64,000 bases of DNA from an uncultured Methylococcaceae bacterium (lineage in GTDB: Bacteria; Pseudomonadota; Gammaproteobacteria; Methylococcales; Methylomonadaceae), in the NCBI GenBank assembly GCA_903945375.1, contig CAJAVP010000100.1:91371-155370 (forward strand). Direction: 5' to 3'. The notes beneath the pieces were generated by a model that did no database searches, had not been told where the DNA came from, and saw only the letters and a list, made by a program, of their open reading frames with translations. The position numbers and the translations under genes are program-made. Positions 1 through 8,914 of this stretch are shown one piece after another (position 1 is the first letter of the stretch; every line of letters starts with the position of its first letter).

Positions 1-2
1 TT

Positions 3-404
3 ATTGGCCCCGAATATCTTTACGATGGTAAACAAATTATCCGTGCCGGTTTAGAAGATCATTTTTGCGGCAAGCTGTTAGGCTTACCGATGGGATGTGA
101 TATTTGTTATACCAATCACGCTGAAGCCGATCAAGATGATATGGATGTTTTGCTTACCCAATTTGCGGTTGCCGGTGGCACGTTTATTATGGGCGTACCC
201 GGTGCCGATGATGTGATGCTTAATTACCAATCGACCTCATTTCATGATGCCTTATATGTGCGTCAAGTGTTAGGCCTAAGACCGGCGCCTGAGTTTGAAC
301 AGTGGCTGCAAGAACATCACATTTTTGATACTCACAACCGCCTACCGTCCGCTAGCCAAATTCCCGCTTTATTTAAACCGGCCTTCGTTTTTGCTGATGA
401 ATAA
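3..404 (+). CDS. eutB: Ethanolamine ammonia-lyase large subunit, C-terminal part
   Basis: This is the 3' end of eutB; the gene starts before the window, and an open frame runs from base 3 to the TAA at 402-404. EutB is the catalytic subunit of the adenosylcobalamin-dependent lyase that splits ethanolamine into acetaldehyde and ammonia. The visible 133 residues include the family's C-terminal segments GCDICYTNHAEADQDDMD, FIMGVPGADDVMLNYQSTSFHD and LGLRPAPEFEQWL, which I recognise as EutB. The stop overlaps the start of eutC by 8 bases, so the two subunits are translationally coupled. No microcompartment or other eut genes follow, which suggests simple use of ethanolamine as a nitrogen source (inference). 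Confidence 0.95.
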   Translation: MGPEYLYDGKQIIRAGLEDHFCGKLLGLPMGCDICYTNHAEADQDDMDVLLTQFAVAGGTFIMGVPGADDVMLNYQSTSFHDALYVRQVLGLRPAPEFEQWLQEHHIFDTHNRLPSASQIPALFKPAFVFADE

Positions 405-1197
405 TGCCACCGTATCCACACAACTCGACCAATGGCACGCCTTAAGCGCACTTACTCCTGCGCGTATTGCCTTAGGACGAGTCGGCATGAGTTTACCCAC
501 TCGCGCTTGCTTGGATTTTCAATTAGCTCATGCACTTGCGCGTGATGCGGTTAATATTCCACTAAATTTCACTGCACTTGCCCAACACCTCGCCGATTTA
601 AATTGCCCGACGATTTGCTTGCAATCTCAAGCGGAAAACCAACATCAATATTTACAACGTCCCGATTTAGGTCGTTTATTAAATACCTCTGCCGTTGACC
701 GGCTGCAAAACCTAGCCACTCAGCCAACGGATGCGGTCATTGTAGTCGCCGATGGCTTATCCTCGTCCGCTATCAATCATCATGCCGCACATTTTTTACG
801 CTTATTGATACCAGAATTAGCCATAAAAAACTTACACATACCGGCGCTGTGTTTAGTCAAGCATGGTCGAGTTGCTATTGGTGATGCTATTGCCCAAATT
901 CTTGCGGCTCGATTGTGTATTGTTCTGATTGGTGAACGTCCAGGTTTAAGCTCAGCTGATAGCATGGGTATTTATTTTACCTTTCAAGCCAAAGCTGGTA
1001 TCAGTACCGATGCTGATCGTAATTGCATTTCCAATATTCATGGCAACGGTCTGAGTTATGAACACGCATTAAAAAAATTGCTATTTTTAATCGAGCAAGC
1101 GGAGTTTCTAAAATATTCTGGGGTACAGTTAAAAGATGAAACGCGCACTGAGACCCCGATTAACATCTCACCACTCAGGCAATTATTGTTGACTTAA
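397..1197 (+). CDS. eutC: Ethanolamine ammonia-lyase small subunit
   Basis: The 266-residue product is the small subunit that, with EutB, forms the cobalamin-dependent ethanolamine ammonia-lyase. Family segments are RIALGRVGMSLPTRACLDFQ near the N-terminus, ARDAVN, VVADGLSS, and the late run CIVLIGERPGLSSADSMGIY followed by DADRNCISNIHGNGLSYEHA. An open frame extends upstream to 295, but the ATG at 397 overlaps the end of eutB by 8 bases and gives the usual EutC N-terminus (MNNATVSTQLDQWHALSALT), so I place the start there. The length is ordinary for EutC. Confidence 0.95.
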   Translation: MNNATVSTQLDQWHALSALTPARIALGRVGMSLPTRACLDFQLAHALARDAVNIPLNFTALAQHLADLNCPTICLQSQAENQHQYLQRPDLGRLLNTSAVDRLQNLATQPTDAVIVVADGLSSSAINHHAAHFLRLLIPELAIKNLHIPALCLVKHGRVAIGDAIAQILAARLCIVLIGERPGLSSADSMGIYFTFQAKAGISTDADRNCISNIHGNGLSYEHALKKLLFLIEQAEFLKYSGVQLKDETRTETPINISPLRQLLLT

Positions 1198-1198
1198 T

Positions 1199-1912
1199 AT
1201 GGCTGCTCTACCGTTTTCATACAGTATCCGCCGCAGTCAACGAGCCAAAAAAATGCGGATTGCCGTGAGCAGTCACAAAATTGAAGTCATTGCACCGCCG
1301 CAAATAGCAGAAACCCTACTTCATCAGTTTGTCACCGATCACGCGCAATGGATTATTGACGCATTACAAAAAGTCAAACATCGCCAAACCAACGCCCCAG
1401 CCCCACTCTCATTTCAACAGGGTAGCCAAATTGCGTTTCAGGGCGCGAACTATCCTTTGACCCTGACACCTAGCCCATTAAAACGCATAAAAATTGAATT
1501 TGACAACGGCTGGTTTGCCCGCATTCCCAATACGCTTATCTACACCGATTGTAGTGAACAGATCAAAATCGCATTAATCGCTTGGCTAAAACAACAAACC
1601 CAAAACCAGGTGACCGAGCTGGTTGCTCGTCATGCTCAAAAACATCAACTCTTTCCGCGTTCAATCACCATCAAAACGCAAAAAAGTCGCTGGGGCAGTT
1701 GCGGCATTCATAACGATATTCATATCAACTGGCTACTCATGATGGCACCTGCAAGCGTATTGGAATACGTGGTTGTACACGAACTTTGCCATATTCAAGT
1801 CAGAAACCACTCCGCACGATTTTGGCATCTCGTTGCTGAGCATTTGCCAAACTATCAACACTCACAACACTGGTTAAAATGCTATGGTGGCGAATTAATG
1901 AGCCGCTTTTAA
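1199..1912 (+). CDS. YgjP-like zinc metallopeptidase (DUF45/M48-related)
   Basis: A 237-residue soluble protein of the YgjP/DUF45 family. The zinc-binding HExxH is seen in VVHELCHIQVRNHS near residue 196, preceded by the family's KSRWGSCG motif. No signal peptide or membrane segment is visible, so it is probably cytoplasmic. It begins two bases after eutC ends, so it may be co-transcribed, though no functional link to ethanolamine metabolism is known to me. The physiological substrate of this family is unknown. Confidence 0.85.
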   Translation: MAALPFSYSIRRSQRAKKMRIAVSSHKIEVIAPPQIAETLLHQFVTDHAQWIIDALQKVKHRQTNAPAPLSFQQGSQIAFQGANYPLTLTPSPLKRIKIEFDNGWFARIPNTLIYTDCSEQIKIALIAWLKQQTQNQVTELVARHAQKHQLFPRSITIKTQKSRWGSCGIHNDIHINWLLMMAPASVLEYVVVHELCHIQVRNHSARFWHLVAEHLPNYQHSQHWLKCYGGELMSRF

Positions 1913-1943
1913 GGGCTACTAACGTAAAGCGGGACATAGTTCC

Positions 1944-1976
1944 GCAATTCTCATTATGACATTCAACGTAAATTGC
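1944..1976. repeat. Palindromic intergenic repeat, family A
   Basis: A 33-base element bounded by GCAATT and AATTGC, with the core GACATTCAACGTAAA. An inverted relative lies at 34812-34853 (TTTACGTTGAATGTC), and partial copies with AATGAGAATTGC or ATGAGAATTGC lie at 41194-41206 and 21402-21413. It looks like a REP-type element. Confidence 0.5.
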
Positions 1977-2032
1977 TCTGCCTGCAAGTCAATACGTGCA
2001 AGCAGAGCTTGCTCTCCTTCAATAAATTTACC

Positions 2033-2058
2033 GTTCACCCTGAGCCTGTCGAAGGGGG
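2033..2058. repeat. REP-like palindrome (CCCTGAGCCTGTCGAAGGG type)
   Basis: An intergenic sequence of the common bacterial REP-like type containing CCCTGAGCCTGTCGAAGGG. A degenerate relative (CCCTTCGACAGGC) lies near 12909-12921 after the HPP gene. Confidence 0.45.
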
Positions 2059-2156
2059 TCTATAACTCAGTAGCTGACAATATTCTTTGAAATGACGCAA
2101 ATATTCCGTTAATCTCGTTCCATCAATAGCTTTTCAATAAACTAAACAGGCAAAAA

Positions 2157-3203
2157 ATGATAAATGTGTTAATTGTGGATGATTCAGCAGTGGTGCGTCA
2201 GGTATTAACCGAGGTTTTATCGAAAGACCCCCAAATTAGAGTTATCGCCACCGCTGGGGATCCAATTATTGCTAAGCAAAAAATGATGCAAGAATGGCCG
2301 GATGTTATCGTGCTAGATGTAGAAATGCCGCGTATGGATGGCATTACGTTTTTAAAGATTATCATGACAGAGCGTCCGACACCTGTCGTGATTTGTTCAA
2401 CATTAACCGAAAAAGGCGCCGAAACAACCTTGCAAGCGATGTCGGCAGGCGCAGTCTGTTATGTCACTAAACCTAAGTTAGGATTAAAAGGCTTTTTAAC
2501 GGAATCCGCAGTGGATTTAATTAATAGCGTCAAAGTTGCAGCGCAATCACGTCCCAAACGGTTTATTTCTTCATCTCCATCAAAACATGTGGAATCGACT
2601 TCACCTTTACAACATACCGTGGCAGCGTTGACGCATACGACCGAAAAAATTGTGGCGATAGGTACTTCAACGGGTGGCACACAAGCATTAGAAGTGGTTT
2701 TAACTGCATTGCCGCGAGTTTCTCCAGGTATTGTGATCGTACAGCACATGCCAGAAAAATTTACAGCTTCTTTTGCCAGTAGACTTAATAGTTTATGTGC
2801 GATTGAAGTACGTGAAGCGAAGGATCGAGATCGCGTCATCCCAGGGCTCGCCTTAATTGCTCCGGGTGGCTTGCATATGCGCTTAACGCGTAGCGGTGCG
2901 TACTATCATGTCAACGTCCTTGATGGTCCTCCGGTCAATAGACACAAACCTTCGGTGGATGTGTTATTTAAATCCGTTGCAAACGTCGCCGGACGTAATG
3001 CGTTAGGTATTATCATGACCGGAATGGGGGATGATGGCGCGCGTGGATTAAAAGAAATGCACGATGCAGGTGCTTATACGGTCGCTCAGGACGAGGCCAG
3101 TTGCGTCGTATTTGGTATGCCAAAAGAAGCCATTAAACTGGGCGCTGCGGATACTGAGCAACCGTTAGGACATATTGCAGACATGATTATGCGCTATAAA
3201 TAA
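2157..3203 (+). CDS. cheB: Chemotaxis response regulator protein-glutamate methylesterase
   Basis: A 348-residue CheB with an N-terminal receiver domain (residues 1-125, phosphoacceptor D54 in [11 protein letters not shown]) and a C-terminal methylesterase/deamidase domain (about 165-348). By alignment with the known CheB catalytic triad I assign S171 (GTSTGGT), H197 (VQHMPEKF) and D293 (MTGMGDDGA). It removes methyl groups from chemoreceptor glutamates to reset adaptation. No cheR, cheA or cheW is adjacent, so the gene stands alone here. The only chemoreceptor in the window is the NIT-domain protein at 28216-30645. Confidence 0.95.
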   Translation: MINVLIVDDSAVVRQVLTEVLSKDPQIRVIATAGDPIIAKQKMMQEWPDVIVLDVEMPRMDGITFLKIIMTERPTPVVICSTLTEKGAETTLQAMSAGAVCYVTKPKLGLKGFLTESAVDLINSVKVAAQSRPKRFISSSPSKHVESTSPLQHTVAALTHTTEKIVAIGTSTGGTQALEVVLTALPRVSPGIVIVQHMPEKFTASFASRLNSLCAIEVREAKDRDRVIPGLALIAPGGLHMRLTRSGAYYHVNVLDGPPVNRHKPSVDVLFKSVANVAGRNALGIIMTGMGDDGARGLKEMHDAGAYTVAQDEASCVVFGMPKEAIKLGAADTEQPLGHIADMIMRYK

Positions 3204-3228
3204 CTTTTAGAAGCGTCCTTAAGCTTTT

Positions 3229-3277
3229 GTTTTAGTCCAATATTAGCTATTGAACTAAAACAGCTAAAGCTGTTTTT
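3229..3277 (+). terminator. Tandem hairpins after cheB, probable terminator
   Basis: A 14-base imperfect stem (3229-3242 with 3248-3261, one mismatch, loop of 5) is followed by a second short stem (AAAACAGC/GCTGTTTT, 3257-3276) that ends in a T run. The arms overlap, so the two hairpins are mutually exclusive. The position just after cheB fits a factor-independent terminator. Confidence 0.5.
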
Positions 3278-3485
3278 CTCCGCTTAGGTCATCATCAACG
3301 AAATTGAAAACACTGTATTTTGTCTCTACCCAACTAGCCGAAGCAGTGGAAATTTATCTTATATCGATTATTAAGATATAAAAATCTTATTTTATCGTTT
3401 TTCCCTGTTAACTAATTTGCTTAATATAGCCAAAGCCTGAATAAAAAGTGCTTTCTAAAACAATTAGGAAAACAAAGGAAAAATT

Positions 3486-4493
3486 ATGAAGCTAATCACA
3501 TTTTTTACCCTGCCATTATTGGCACTGAGCTTATTGCTCAGCAGTACCGTTTACGCCGATAGAACCTTATTAAATGTTTCTTATGATCCGACACGGGAAC
3601 TGTATCAAGACTTTAATCAAGCGTTTATTAAATACTGGAAAGAAAAAACCGGTGAAACCATTGAAATTCAACAATCCCACGGTGGTGCAGGAAAACAAGC
3701 GCGAGCGGTTATTGATGGCTTAGAAGCTGATGTTGTGACTTTGGCGTTGTCATACGATATTGATCAAATTTCTGAACGTGCGGGTTTATTACCTAAAGAC
3801 TGGCAAACCCAATTGCCGAATAACAGCGTGCCTTATACTTCCACCATTGTTTTTCTGGTGCGTAAGGGCAATCCTAAGGGTATAAAAAATTGGGATGATT
3901 TAGTCAAAGATGGCGTGTCGGTGATTACACCAAATCCTAAAACCTCAGGCGGGGCGCGTTATAACTATCTAGCAGCGTGGGCATTTGGACAAAAGCAGGG
4001 CGGTAGCCAAGATGCAGCAAAAGAATTTGTTAAAAAAATGTACAAAAATGTGCCGGTTCTTGATTCTGGGGCGCGTGGTTCGACCACGACATTCATTCAA
4101 CGCGCCATCGGTGACGTACTGATTACGTGGGAAAATGAGGCATTTTTAGCAATCAAAGAGTTTGGCGATGATAAATTGGAAATTGTCGTGCCGCCGGTCA
4201 GTATTTTGGCTGAAACACCCGTTGCTGTAGTGGATAAAATTGTCAAAAAGAACGGCACTCAAGATTTGGCCGAGGCTTATTTACAATACTTGTATACACC
4301 GGTTGGTCAAAAATTGGCGGCAAAGCATTATTATCGCCCTTATCAACCGGAGTATGCAGATTCAGGAGATGTAAAACGCTTTCCAAAAATAGAATTGTTT
4401 ACGGTTAATGAACAATTTGGCGGCTGGCAAAAAGCCCAAGCCACCCATTTTGCGGATGATGGTTTATTTGATCAGATTGTGGCGGGTAAATAA
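3486..4493 (+). CDS. sbp: Sulfate ABC transporter periplasmic binding protein
   Basis: A 335-residue exported protein. Residues 1-24 form a typical Sec signal peptide ending in VYA, followed by the family's [20 protein letters not shown]. Further Sbp signatures are [42 protein letters not shown] and [11 protein letters not shown]. It captures sulfate or thiosulfate in the periplasm for the CysTWA importer encoded just downstream. An AAGGA ribosome site lies 5-10 bases before the ATG. A strong terminator separates it from cysT, which would favour excess binding protein over the membrane components. Confidence 0.95.
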   Translation: MKLITFFTLPLLALSLLLSSTVYADRTLLNVSYDPTRELYQDFNQAFIKYWKEKTGETIEIQQSHGGAGKQARAVIDGLEADVVTLALSYDIDQISERAGLLPKDWQTQLPNNSVPYTSTIVFLVRKGNPKGIKNWDDLVKDGVSVITPNPKTSGGARYNYLAAWAFGQKQGGSQDAAKEFVKKMYKNVPVLDSGARGSTTTFIQRAIGDVLITWENEAFLAIKEFGDDKLEIVVPPVSILAETPVAVVDKIVKKNGTQDLAEAYLQYLYTPVGQKLAAKHYYRPYQPEYADSGDVKRFPKIELFTVNEQFGGWQKAQATHFADDGLFDQIVAGK

Positions 4494-4508
4494 CCCAAAG
4501 TGCGTATC

Positions 4509-4546
4509 ACTCTCCCGCCACAACTAAGGTGCGGGAGAGTTTTTTT
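4509..4546 (+). terminator. Factor-independent terminator between sbp and cysT
   Basis: A perfect 10-base stem ACTCTCCCGC (4509-4518) / GCGGGAGAGT (4531-4540) with a 12-base loop is followed by a run of six or more T. It is the clearest terminator in the window and would limit read-through from sbp into cysT. Confidence 0.85.
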
Positions 4547-4584
4547 CAAAACAATCGCGACTCATCACGCTAAGTGAAAAAGCC

Positions 4585-5415
4585 ATGACCCAAAAAAGCC
4601 ACATCATGCCCGGTTTTCGTCCGGCAATCAGCTTTACGCTGTTTTATTTATGCCTAGTGGTACTTATTCCACTCAGCACCTTAGTTTTCAAAAGTTTGCA
4701 ATTGAGTTGGGCGGATTATATCAACATTATCAGCCACAAACGGGTTGTCGCTTCGTTTCAAGTGAGTTTTGTAACCGCCTTAATCGCGGCCGTTATTGCC
4801 AGTATTTTTGGATTTATCATTGCTTGGGTTTTGGTGCGTTATCCATTTCCTGGTAAGCGACTCTTAGATGCTTTGATTGACTTACCCTTTGCATTGCCTA
4901 CGGCGGTAGCGGGTATCGTGTTGGCGACGATTTATCAACCCAGTGGTCTAATTGGTAAATTACTTATGGATTATTTCGGTGTCCAAGTGGCCTATCAGCC
5001 CTTAGGTATTGTTGTGGCATTAATTTTCATCAGTATCCCGTTTGTTGTTCGTACGGTCGAGCCTGTTTTGCAAGAATTTGACACAAAAATGGAAGAGGCC
5101 GCCTCCAGTTTGGGCGCAAATCGCTTGCAGGTGTTTGTCAAAATAATATTCCCCAATATCTTTCCGGCGCTATTGACGGGCTTTGCCTTAGCGTTTGCGC
5201 GAGGTGTCGGTGAATATGGCTCGGTTATTTTTATTGCAGGTAATTTGCCTTATGTGTCGGAGATTGTGCCCTTGCTGATCGTGACCAAACTCGAACAATA
5301 TGACTATGCCGGGGCTACGGTCATTGCTTTGACGATGCTAATGATTTCATTTTTGTTATTACTGGTTATCAATTTATTACAACGCTGGGTACGCAAGCGT
5401 TCGGGTCAATTGTAG
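4585..5415 (+). CDS. cysT: Sulfate ABC transporter permease CysT (CysU)
   Basis: A 276-residue inner-membrane permease with about six hydrophobic segments. The ABC-permease EAA loop is seen as MEEAASSLGANRLQVFVKIIFPNI. The segments DLPFALPTAVAGIVLATIY and FARGVGEYGSVIFIAGN are characteristic of sulfate/molybdate permeases of the CysT type. It pairs with CysW to form the membrane channel and is energised by CysA. It lies 10 bases upstream of cysW, in one operon with cysW and cysA. Confidence 0.95.
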   Translation: MTQKSHIMPGFRPAISFTLFYLCLVVLIPLSTLVFKSLQLSWADYINIISHKRVVASFQVSFVTALIAAVIASIFGFIIAWVLVRYPFPGKRLLDALIDLPFALPTAVAGIVLATIYQPSGLIGKLLMDYFGVQVAYQPLGIVVALIFISIPFVVRTVEPVLQEFDTKMEEAASSLGANRLQVFVKIIFPNIFPALLTGFALAFARGVGEYGSVIFIAGNLPYVSEIVPLLIVTKLEQYDYAGATVIALTMLMISFLLLLVINLLQRWVRKRSGQL

Positions 5416-5425
5416 GAGAAAAAAC

Positions 5426-6283
5426 ATGACAGCGAATACTAATCAACCCACCCACACACGCGCTTATGCCGATGTCTTACACGATCCCATTTGGGTCAGA
5501 ATCGGCTTAAGCGGGATAGCCATTGGTTTTATCGTCTTGTTTTTGTGCATTCCCTTAGCGCTAGTCATGGTCGAAGCTTTTGCCAAAGGCTGGCAAGCGT
5601 ATTGGTCGGCGTTAATACTGCCGGATACCCAGGCGGCGATGCGATTGACACTACTAACTGCTATGGCTACTGTGCCGTTAAATACCTTTTTTGGTATCGC
5701 AGCGGCTTGGGCGATTACCCGTTTTGAGTTTTTTGGCAAAAGCTTATTAACCACCTTAATCGATTTACCTTTTTCGGTGTCGCCGGTTATTTCGGGTTTA
5801 ATTTTTGTGTTGTTATTTGGCTTACAAGGCTGGTTTGGACATTGGCTTAGTGCCCATAATCTTAAAATCATATTTGCCGTCCCGGGTATTGTTTTGGTGA
5901 CCTTATTTATTACCTTTCCATTTGTTGCTCGTGAATTGATTCCCTTAATGCAAGAAATGGGTAGCGAAGAGGAAGAGGCCGCGTTGTCTCTCGGTGCAAC
6001 GGGCTGGCAAACTTTTTTCCTGATTACCTTACCTAATATTAAATGGGCGTTGTTATATGGCATTTTGCTCTGTAATGCCCGTGCAATGGGTGAATTTGGC
6101 GCAGTTTCCGTGGTATCCGGTCATATTCGCGGACTGACCAATACATTGCCTCTGCATGTTGAAGTGAGTTACAACGAATACGATGCCGTAGGCGCATTTG
6201 CAAGTGCCTCTATTTTGGCTGGTTTGGCGGTTGTAACCTTAGTTTTAAAAACCGCTTTAGAATGGCGGCAGGGTAAAAAATAA
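5426..6283 (+). CDS. cysW: Sulfate ABC transporter permease CysW
   Basis: A 285-residue second permease of the sulfate importer. The CysW-type segments are DLPFSVSPVISGLIFVLLFG, the EAA loop EEEEAALSLGATGWQTFFLITLPNI and ARAMGEFGAVSVVSGHIRG. About six membrane spans are visible. It is preceded by a GGAGAAA ribosome site shortly after the cysT stop. It forms a heterodimeric channel with CysT. Confidence 0.95.
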   Translation: MTANTNQPTHTRAYADVLHDPIWVRIGLSGIAIGFIVLFLCIPLALVMVEAFAKGWQAYWSALILPDTQAAMRLTLLTAMATVPLNTFFGIAAAWAITRFEFFGKSLLTTLIDLPFSVSPVISGLIFVLLFGLQGWFGHWLSAHNLKIIFAVPGIVLVTLFITFPFVARELIPLMQEMGSEEEEAALSLGATGWQTFFLITLPNIKWALLYGILLCNARAMGEFGAVSVVSGHIRGLTNTLPLHVEVSYNEYDAVGAFASASILAGLAVVTLVLKTALEWRQGKK

Positions 6284-6340
6284 ATTTATGCGTAATCGTT
6301 TGGCATCTTATGGACGTGTAAAGATTGTCCATCCAGTCCC

Positions 6341-6424
6341 CGCTCATTCCCAAACTCTAGCTTGGCAATAGACGGGAAGCTAGACCTTCCTGAGCCGCAT
6401 TCCCAAGCATGAGCTTGGGAATGC
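6341..6424. repeat. REP-like palindromes, family B (two copies)
   Basis: Two adjacent palindromic units lie between cysW and cysA. The first (about 6341-6371) has CGCTCATTCCCAA...CTTGGCAATAG. The second has a perfect 12-base stem, GCATTCCCAAGC (6397-6408) / GCTTGGGAATGC (6413-6424), with a 4-base loop. A further imperfect copy lies at 18034-18067. Confidence 0.7.
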
Positions 6425-6492
6425 GCCGCCTATTTTTACAGGGAGGGCTAAACGATTACATTTACACAATCCACCTCTTCTCGAGTTTTTCT

Positions 6493-7533
6493 ATGAGTAT
6501 TTTACTAACCAATATCAGCAAACGCTTTGGTCAATTTTCGGCATTACACGACATCAACCTCGAAATACCCGAAGGTGAGTTAGTCGCCTTATTAGGGCCT
6601 TCCGGCTGTGGCAAAACCACCTTGCTACGCATTATCGCGGGTCTTGAAAAAGCGGATCATGGCCGCGTGCTATTAAGCGGTGAAGATAAAACCGAGCAAC
6701 ATGTCAGTCATCGCGGCATTGGCTTTGTCTTCCAACATTACGCGCTATTTAGGCACATGACTGTATTTAATAACGTGGCATTTGGTCTGCGCGTTAAAAA
6801 CCGTCGACAACGCCCCAGCGAAGCCCAAATTGCCAGTAAAGTTCACGCTTTATTAGAACTGGTACAACTCGATTGGCTGCATGATCGTTACCCAGACCAG
6901 CTTTCCGGTGGGCAACGTCAACGTATCGCCTTGGCGCGAGCCTTAGCGGTCGAACCGTCGGTATTATTGCTGGATGAACCCTTTGGTGCCTTAGATGCCA
7001 GTGTGCGAAAAGACTTACGCCAATGGTTAAGAAATCTGCATCATGAACTCAATGTGACCAGCATTTTTGTAACCCATGACCAAGAAGAAGCGATGGAAGT
7101 CGCCAGCCAAGTCGTTGTACTCAATCATGGGCGGATTGAACAGCAAGGTTCACCTAGCGATATTTACGATCATCCAGCCAATGAATTTGTCTCCGGATTT
7201 ATTGGGCAAACCAATGTGTTTACCTTAGATGCTCATGATGCCGAGTGGCTGCAAACCACCGGCTTGCAAGTCACGCAACAAGGCGCGATTGCTCATGTCC
7301 GACCGCATGATATCGAGATTACTAAAGCCTTAGACTCCAGCAAAGCCACTGCCGTATTAAAAGATTGGCAGCACTTAGGGGCATTAATTCGGATTGAGTT
7401 AATCAAAAACACCGACAATGATAAAAAAACCACGCTATTTGCTGAAATGCCTAATGAGCAATTTAAACGTTTGCAAGTTAATAAAGGTGATCCGGTTGAC
7501 TTAAACATTCGCCAGGCACATTGGTTTCATTAA
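6493..7533 (+). CDS. cysA: Sulfate ABC transporter ATP-binding protein
   Basis: The 346-residue ATPase powers the CysTW sulfate importer. Walker A is GPSGCGKTT (about residues 35-43), the ABC signature is [15 protein letters not shown], Walker B is [12 protein letters not shown], and the switch histidine is in [12 protein letters not shown]. The C-terminal about 110 residues match the regulatory region of CysA (HVRPHDIEI). An open frame extends upstream to 6409, but that segment runs through the repeat described above. The ATG at 6493, giving [15 protein letters not shown], is the natural start. The 210-base gap from cysW is mostly repeat DNA. Confidence 0.95.
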   Translation: MSILLTNISKRFGQFSALHDINLEIPEGELVALLGPSGCGKTTLLRIIAGLEKADHGRVLLSGEDKTEQHVSHRGIGFVFQHYALFRHMTVFNNVAFGLRVKNRRQRPSEAQIASKVHALLELVQLDWLHDRYPDQLSGGQRQRIALARALAVEPSVLLLDEPFGALDASVRKDLRQWLRNLHHELNVTSIFVTHDQEEAMEVASQVVVLNHGRIEQQGSPSDIYDHPANEFVSGFIGQTNVFTLDAHDAEWLQTTGLQVTQQGAIAHVRPHDIEITKALDSSKATAVLKDWQHLGALIRIELIKNTDNDKKTTLFAEMPNEQFKRLQVNKGDPVDLNIRQAHWFH

Positions 7534-7616
7534 ACTTGATTGGTATTTAGTTGTTTTGCAAAACGCTTGGCTTATGAGATTATTCAAGGCATTTTCTCAC
7601 CGCTCATCAGTTCATT

Positions 7617-8828
7617 ATGCAAAAAACAATCACGATCACCTTAGCAACGGGCACACTTCAACTCGATATGGCGGAAGGGCGCATTCCGCTCAAACGATTA
7701 TTAGGCTTTGCCGCGCGGATTAGCAGTCAACGCAAATTCTTATTTGTCAGCAAAGTGTTAGGCAAACATTACCCCGTATCGCCGCGTATGATGGCGTGGT
7801 CTTATCGACATTTAGCACGGGCGATATTGGCGCGTGGTCTCGGCGACGCCTCTTCCGTTTGGATAGGCATGGCGGAAACGGCAACAGGGCTGGGTTATGG
7901 TGTTTTTGCTGCCGCGTATGAGGCTGGCGTAAGACACGCCTTATTCATGCAATCTAGCCGTTATCATCTGGAAGGAAAGGCTCGTTTAGCTTTTACCGAG
8001 ACACACAGCCATGCAACCGATTTTTTCCTGTATTACCCCGAACAACCCGTGCATCAAACCCTTTTTTTAACTGCCCAAACCTTAGTGTTGATTGATGATG
8101 AAATCAGTACCGGTCGAACCTTCTCGCGCTTAATTGCCGCCTATCAAGCGATTAACCCCCATTTGCAGCGCGTTTTTATTGTAAGTTTGGTCAATTTTGC
8201 CCATCCCGACGATCGCCTGCGGGTTGAACAATTGGCGGGTATAAGTGTGCAATGGGTGTGTATTCGGCAGGGCGTGTTGCATTTTGTCGATAGTCATAAT
8301 CTGGCGTTAGATGCCATACACGTCAATGTATCGGGCAACGGCGCGTGTAAAAAACACTTATTAGCTTGGCCGGGGCGCTTAGGCATGAGCACCCCCTTGA
8401 CATTAGCCGCTCATACGGTGGAAGCACTTATTCCCCATATTCAAGCTGACAATAACGATCCGCGCCCAATTTTGGTGTTAGGTACCGGCGAGTGTAATAC
8501 GCCAGCGTTCTTGTTAGGGCGTTGCTTAGCAGCACGTGGCTTTCCTATTAAACTACAAAGCACCACCCGCTCCCCCATACATCTAGGCAACGATATAAGT
8601 CAGGTTTGCCAGTTTGAGGATAATTATGACGATGGTATTCCCAATTTTATTTACAACGTAAGGTTTGAAGATTATCGCCACATCATTGTGTGTCATGAAA
8701 CTCCACTCGGATTAGCCTTATTAGCGTGCTTGCATGACTGGCAAGCCATTAGCGCAAGATTTTCAGTCGATACAGAAAATCCGCATCTGGCTCAATTGCA
8801 TTTTCATGCTCACCACCATGCTTACTGA
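7617..8828 (+). CDS. Phosphoribosyltransferase/TRSP-domain protein
   Basis: A 403-residue cytoplasmic protein with two recognisable parts. The N-terminal half resembles the PRTase_2 family, with a PRPP-binding motif IDDEISTGRT at residues 159-168. The C-terminal half carries the motif TTRSPIHLGNDI (TRSP at about 317-320), which names the TRSP domain found at the C-terminus of PRTase_2 proteins. Such proteins are known from tellurite-resistance-linked (Ter) clusters predicted to make a nucleoside-like metabolite; none of the usual ter, ATP-grasp or HAD partners is present here. Its function is therefore unknown. The next gene (amrS) starts 86 bases downstream. Confidence 0.75.
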   Translation: MQKTITITLATGTLQLDMAEGRIPLKRLLGFAARISSQRKFLFVSKVLGKHYPVSPRMMAWSYRHLARAILARGLGDASSVWIGMAETATGLGYGVFAAAYEAGVRHALFMQSSRYHLEGKARLAFTETHSHATDFFLYYPEQPVHQTLFLTAQTLVLIDDEISTGRTFSRLIAAYQAINPHLQRVFIVSLVNFAHPDDRLRVEQLAGISVQWVCIRQGVLHFVDSHNLALDAIHVNVSGNGACKKHLLAWPGRLGMSTPLTLAAHTVEALIPHIQADNNDPRPILVLGTGECNTPAFLLGRCLAARGFPIKLQSTTRSPIHLGNDISQVCQFEDNYDDGIPNFIYNVRFEDYRHIIVCHETPLGLALLACLHDWQAISARFSVDTENPHLAQLHFHAHHHAY

Positions 8829-8914
8829 TAAGAAATACAACGTTGCAACAGTGCCAAGCCACCCTCCAGCGATGGAACAGTTACCTAGTTTTTAAACGGA
8901 AAGACAGGGCAGAG

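Noticed and set aside
5464..6063. Minus-strand frame of 199 codons across cysW
   Set aside because: It lies wholly inside a clear cysW gene and has low-complexity shadow composition.
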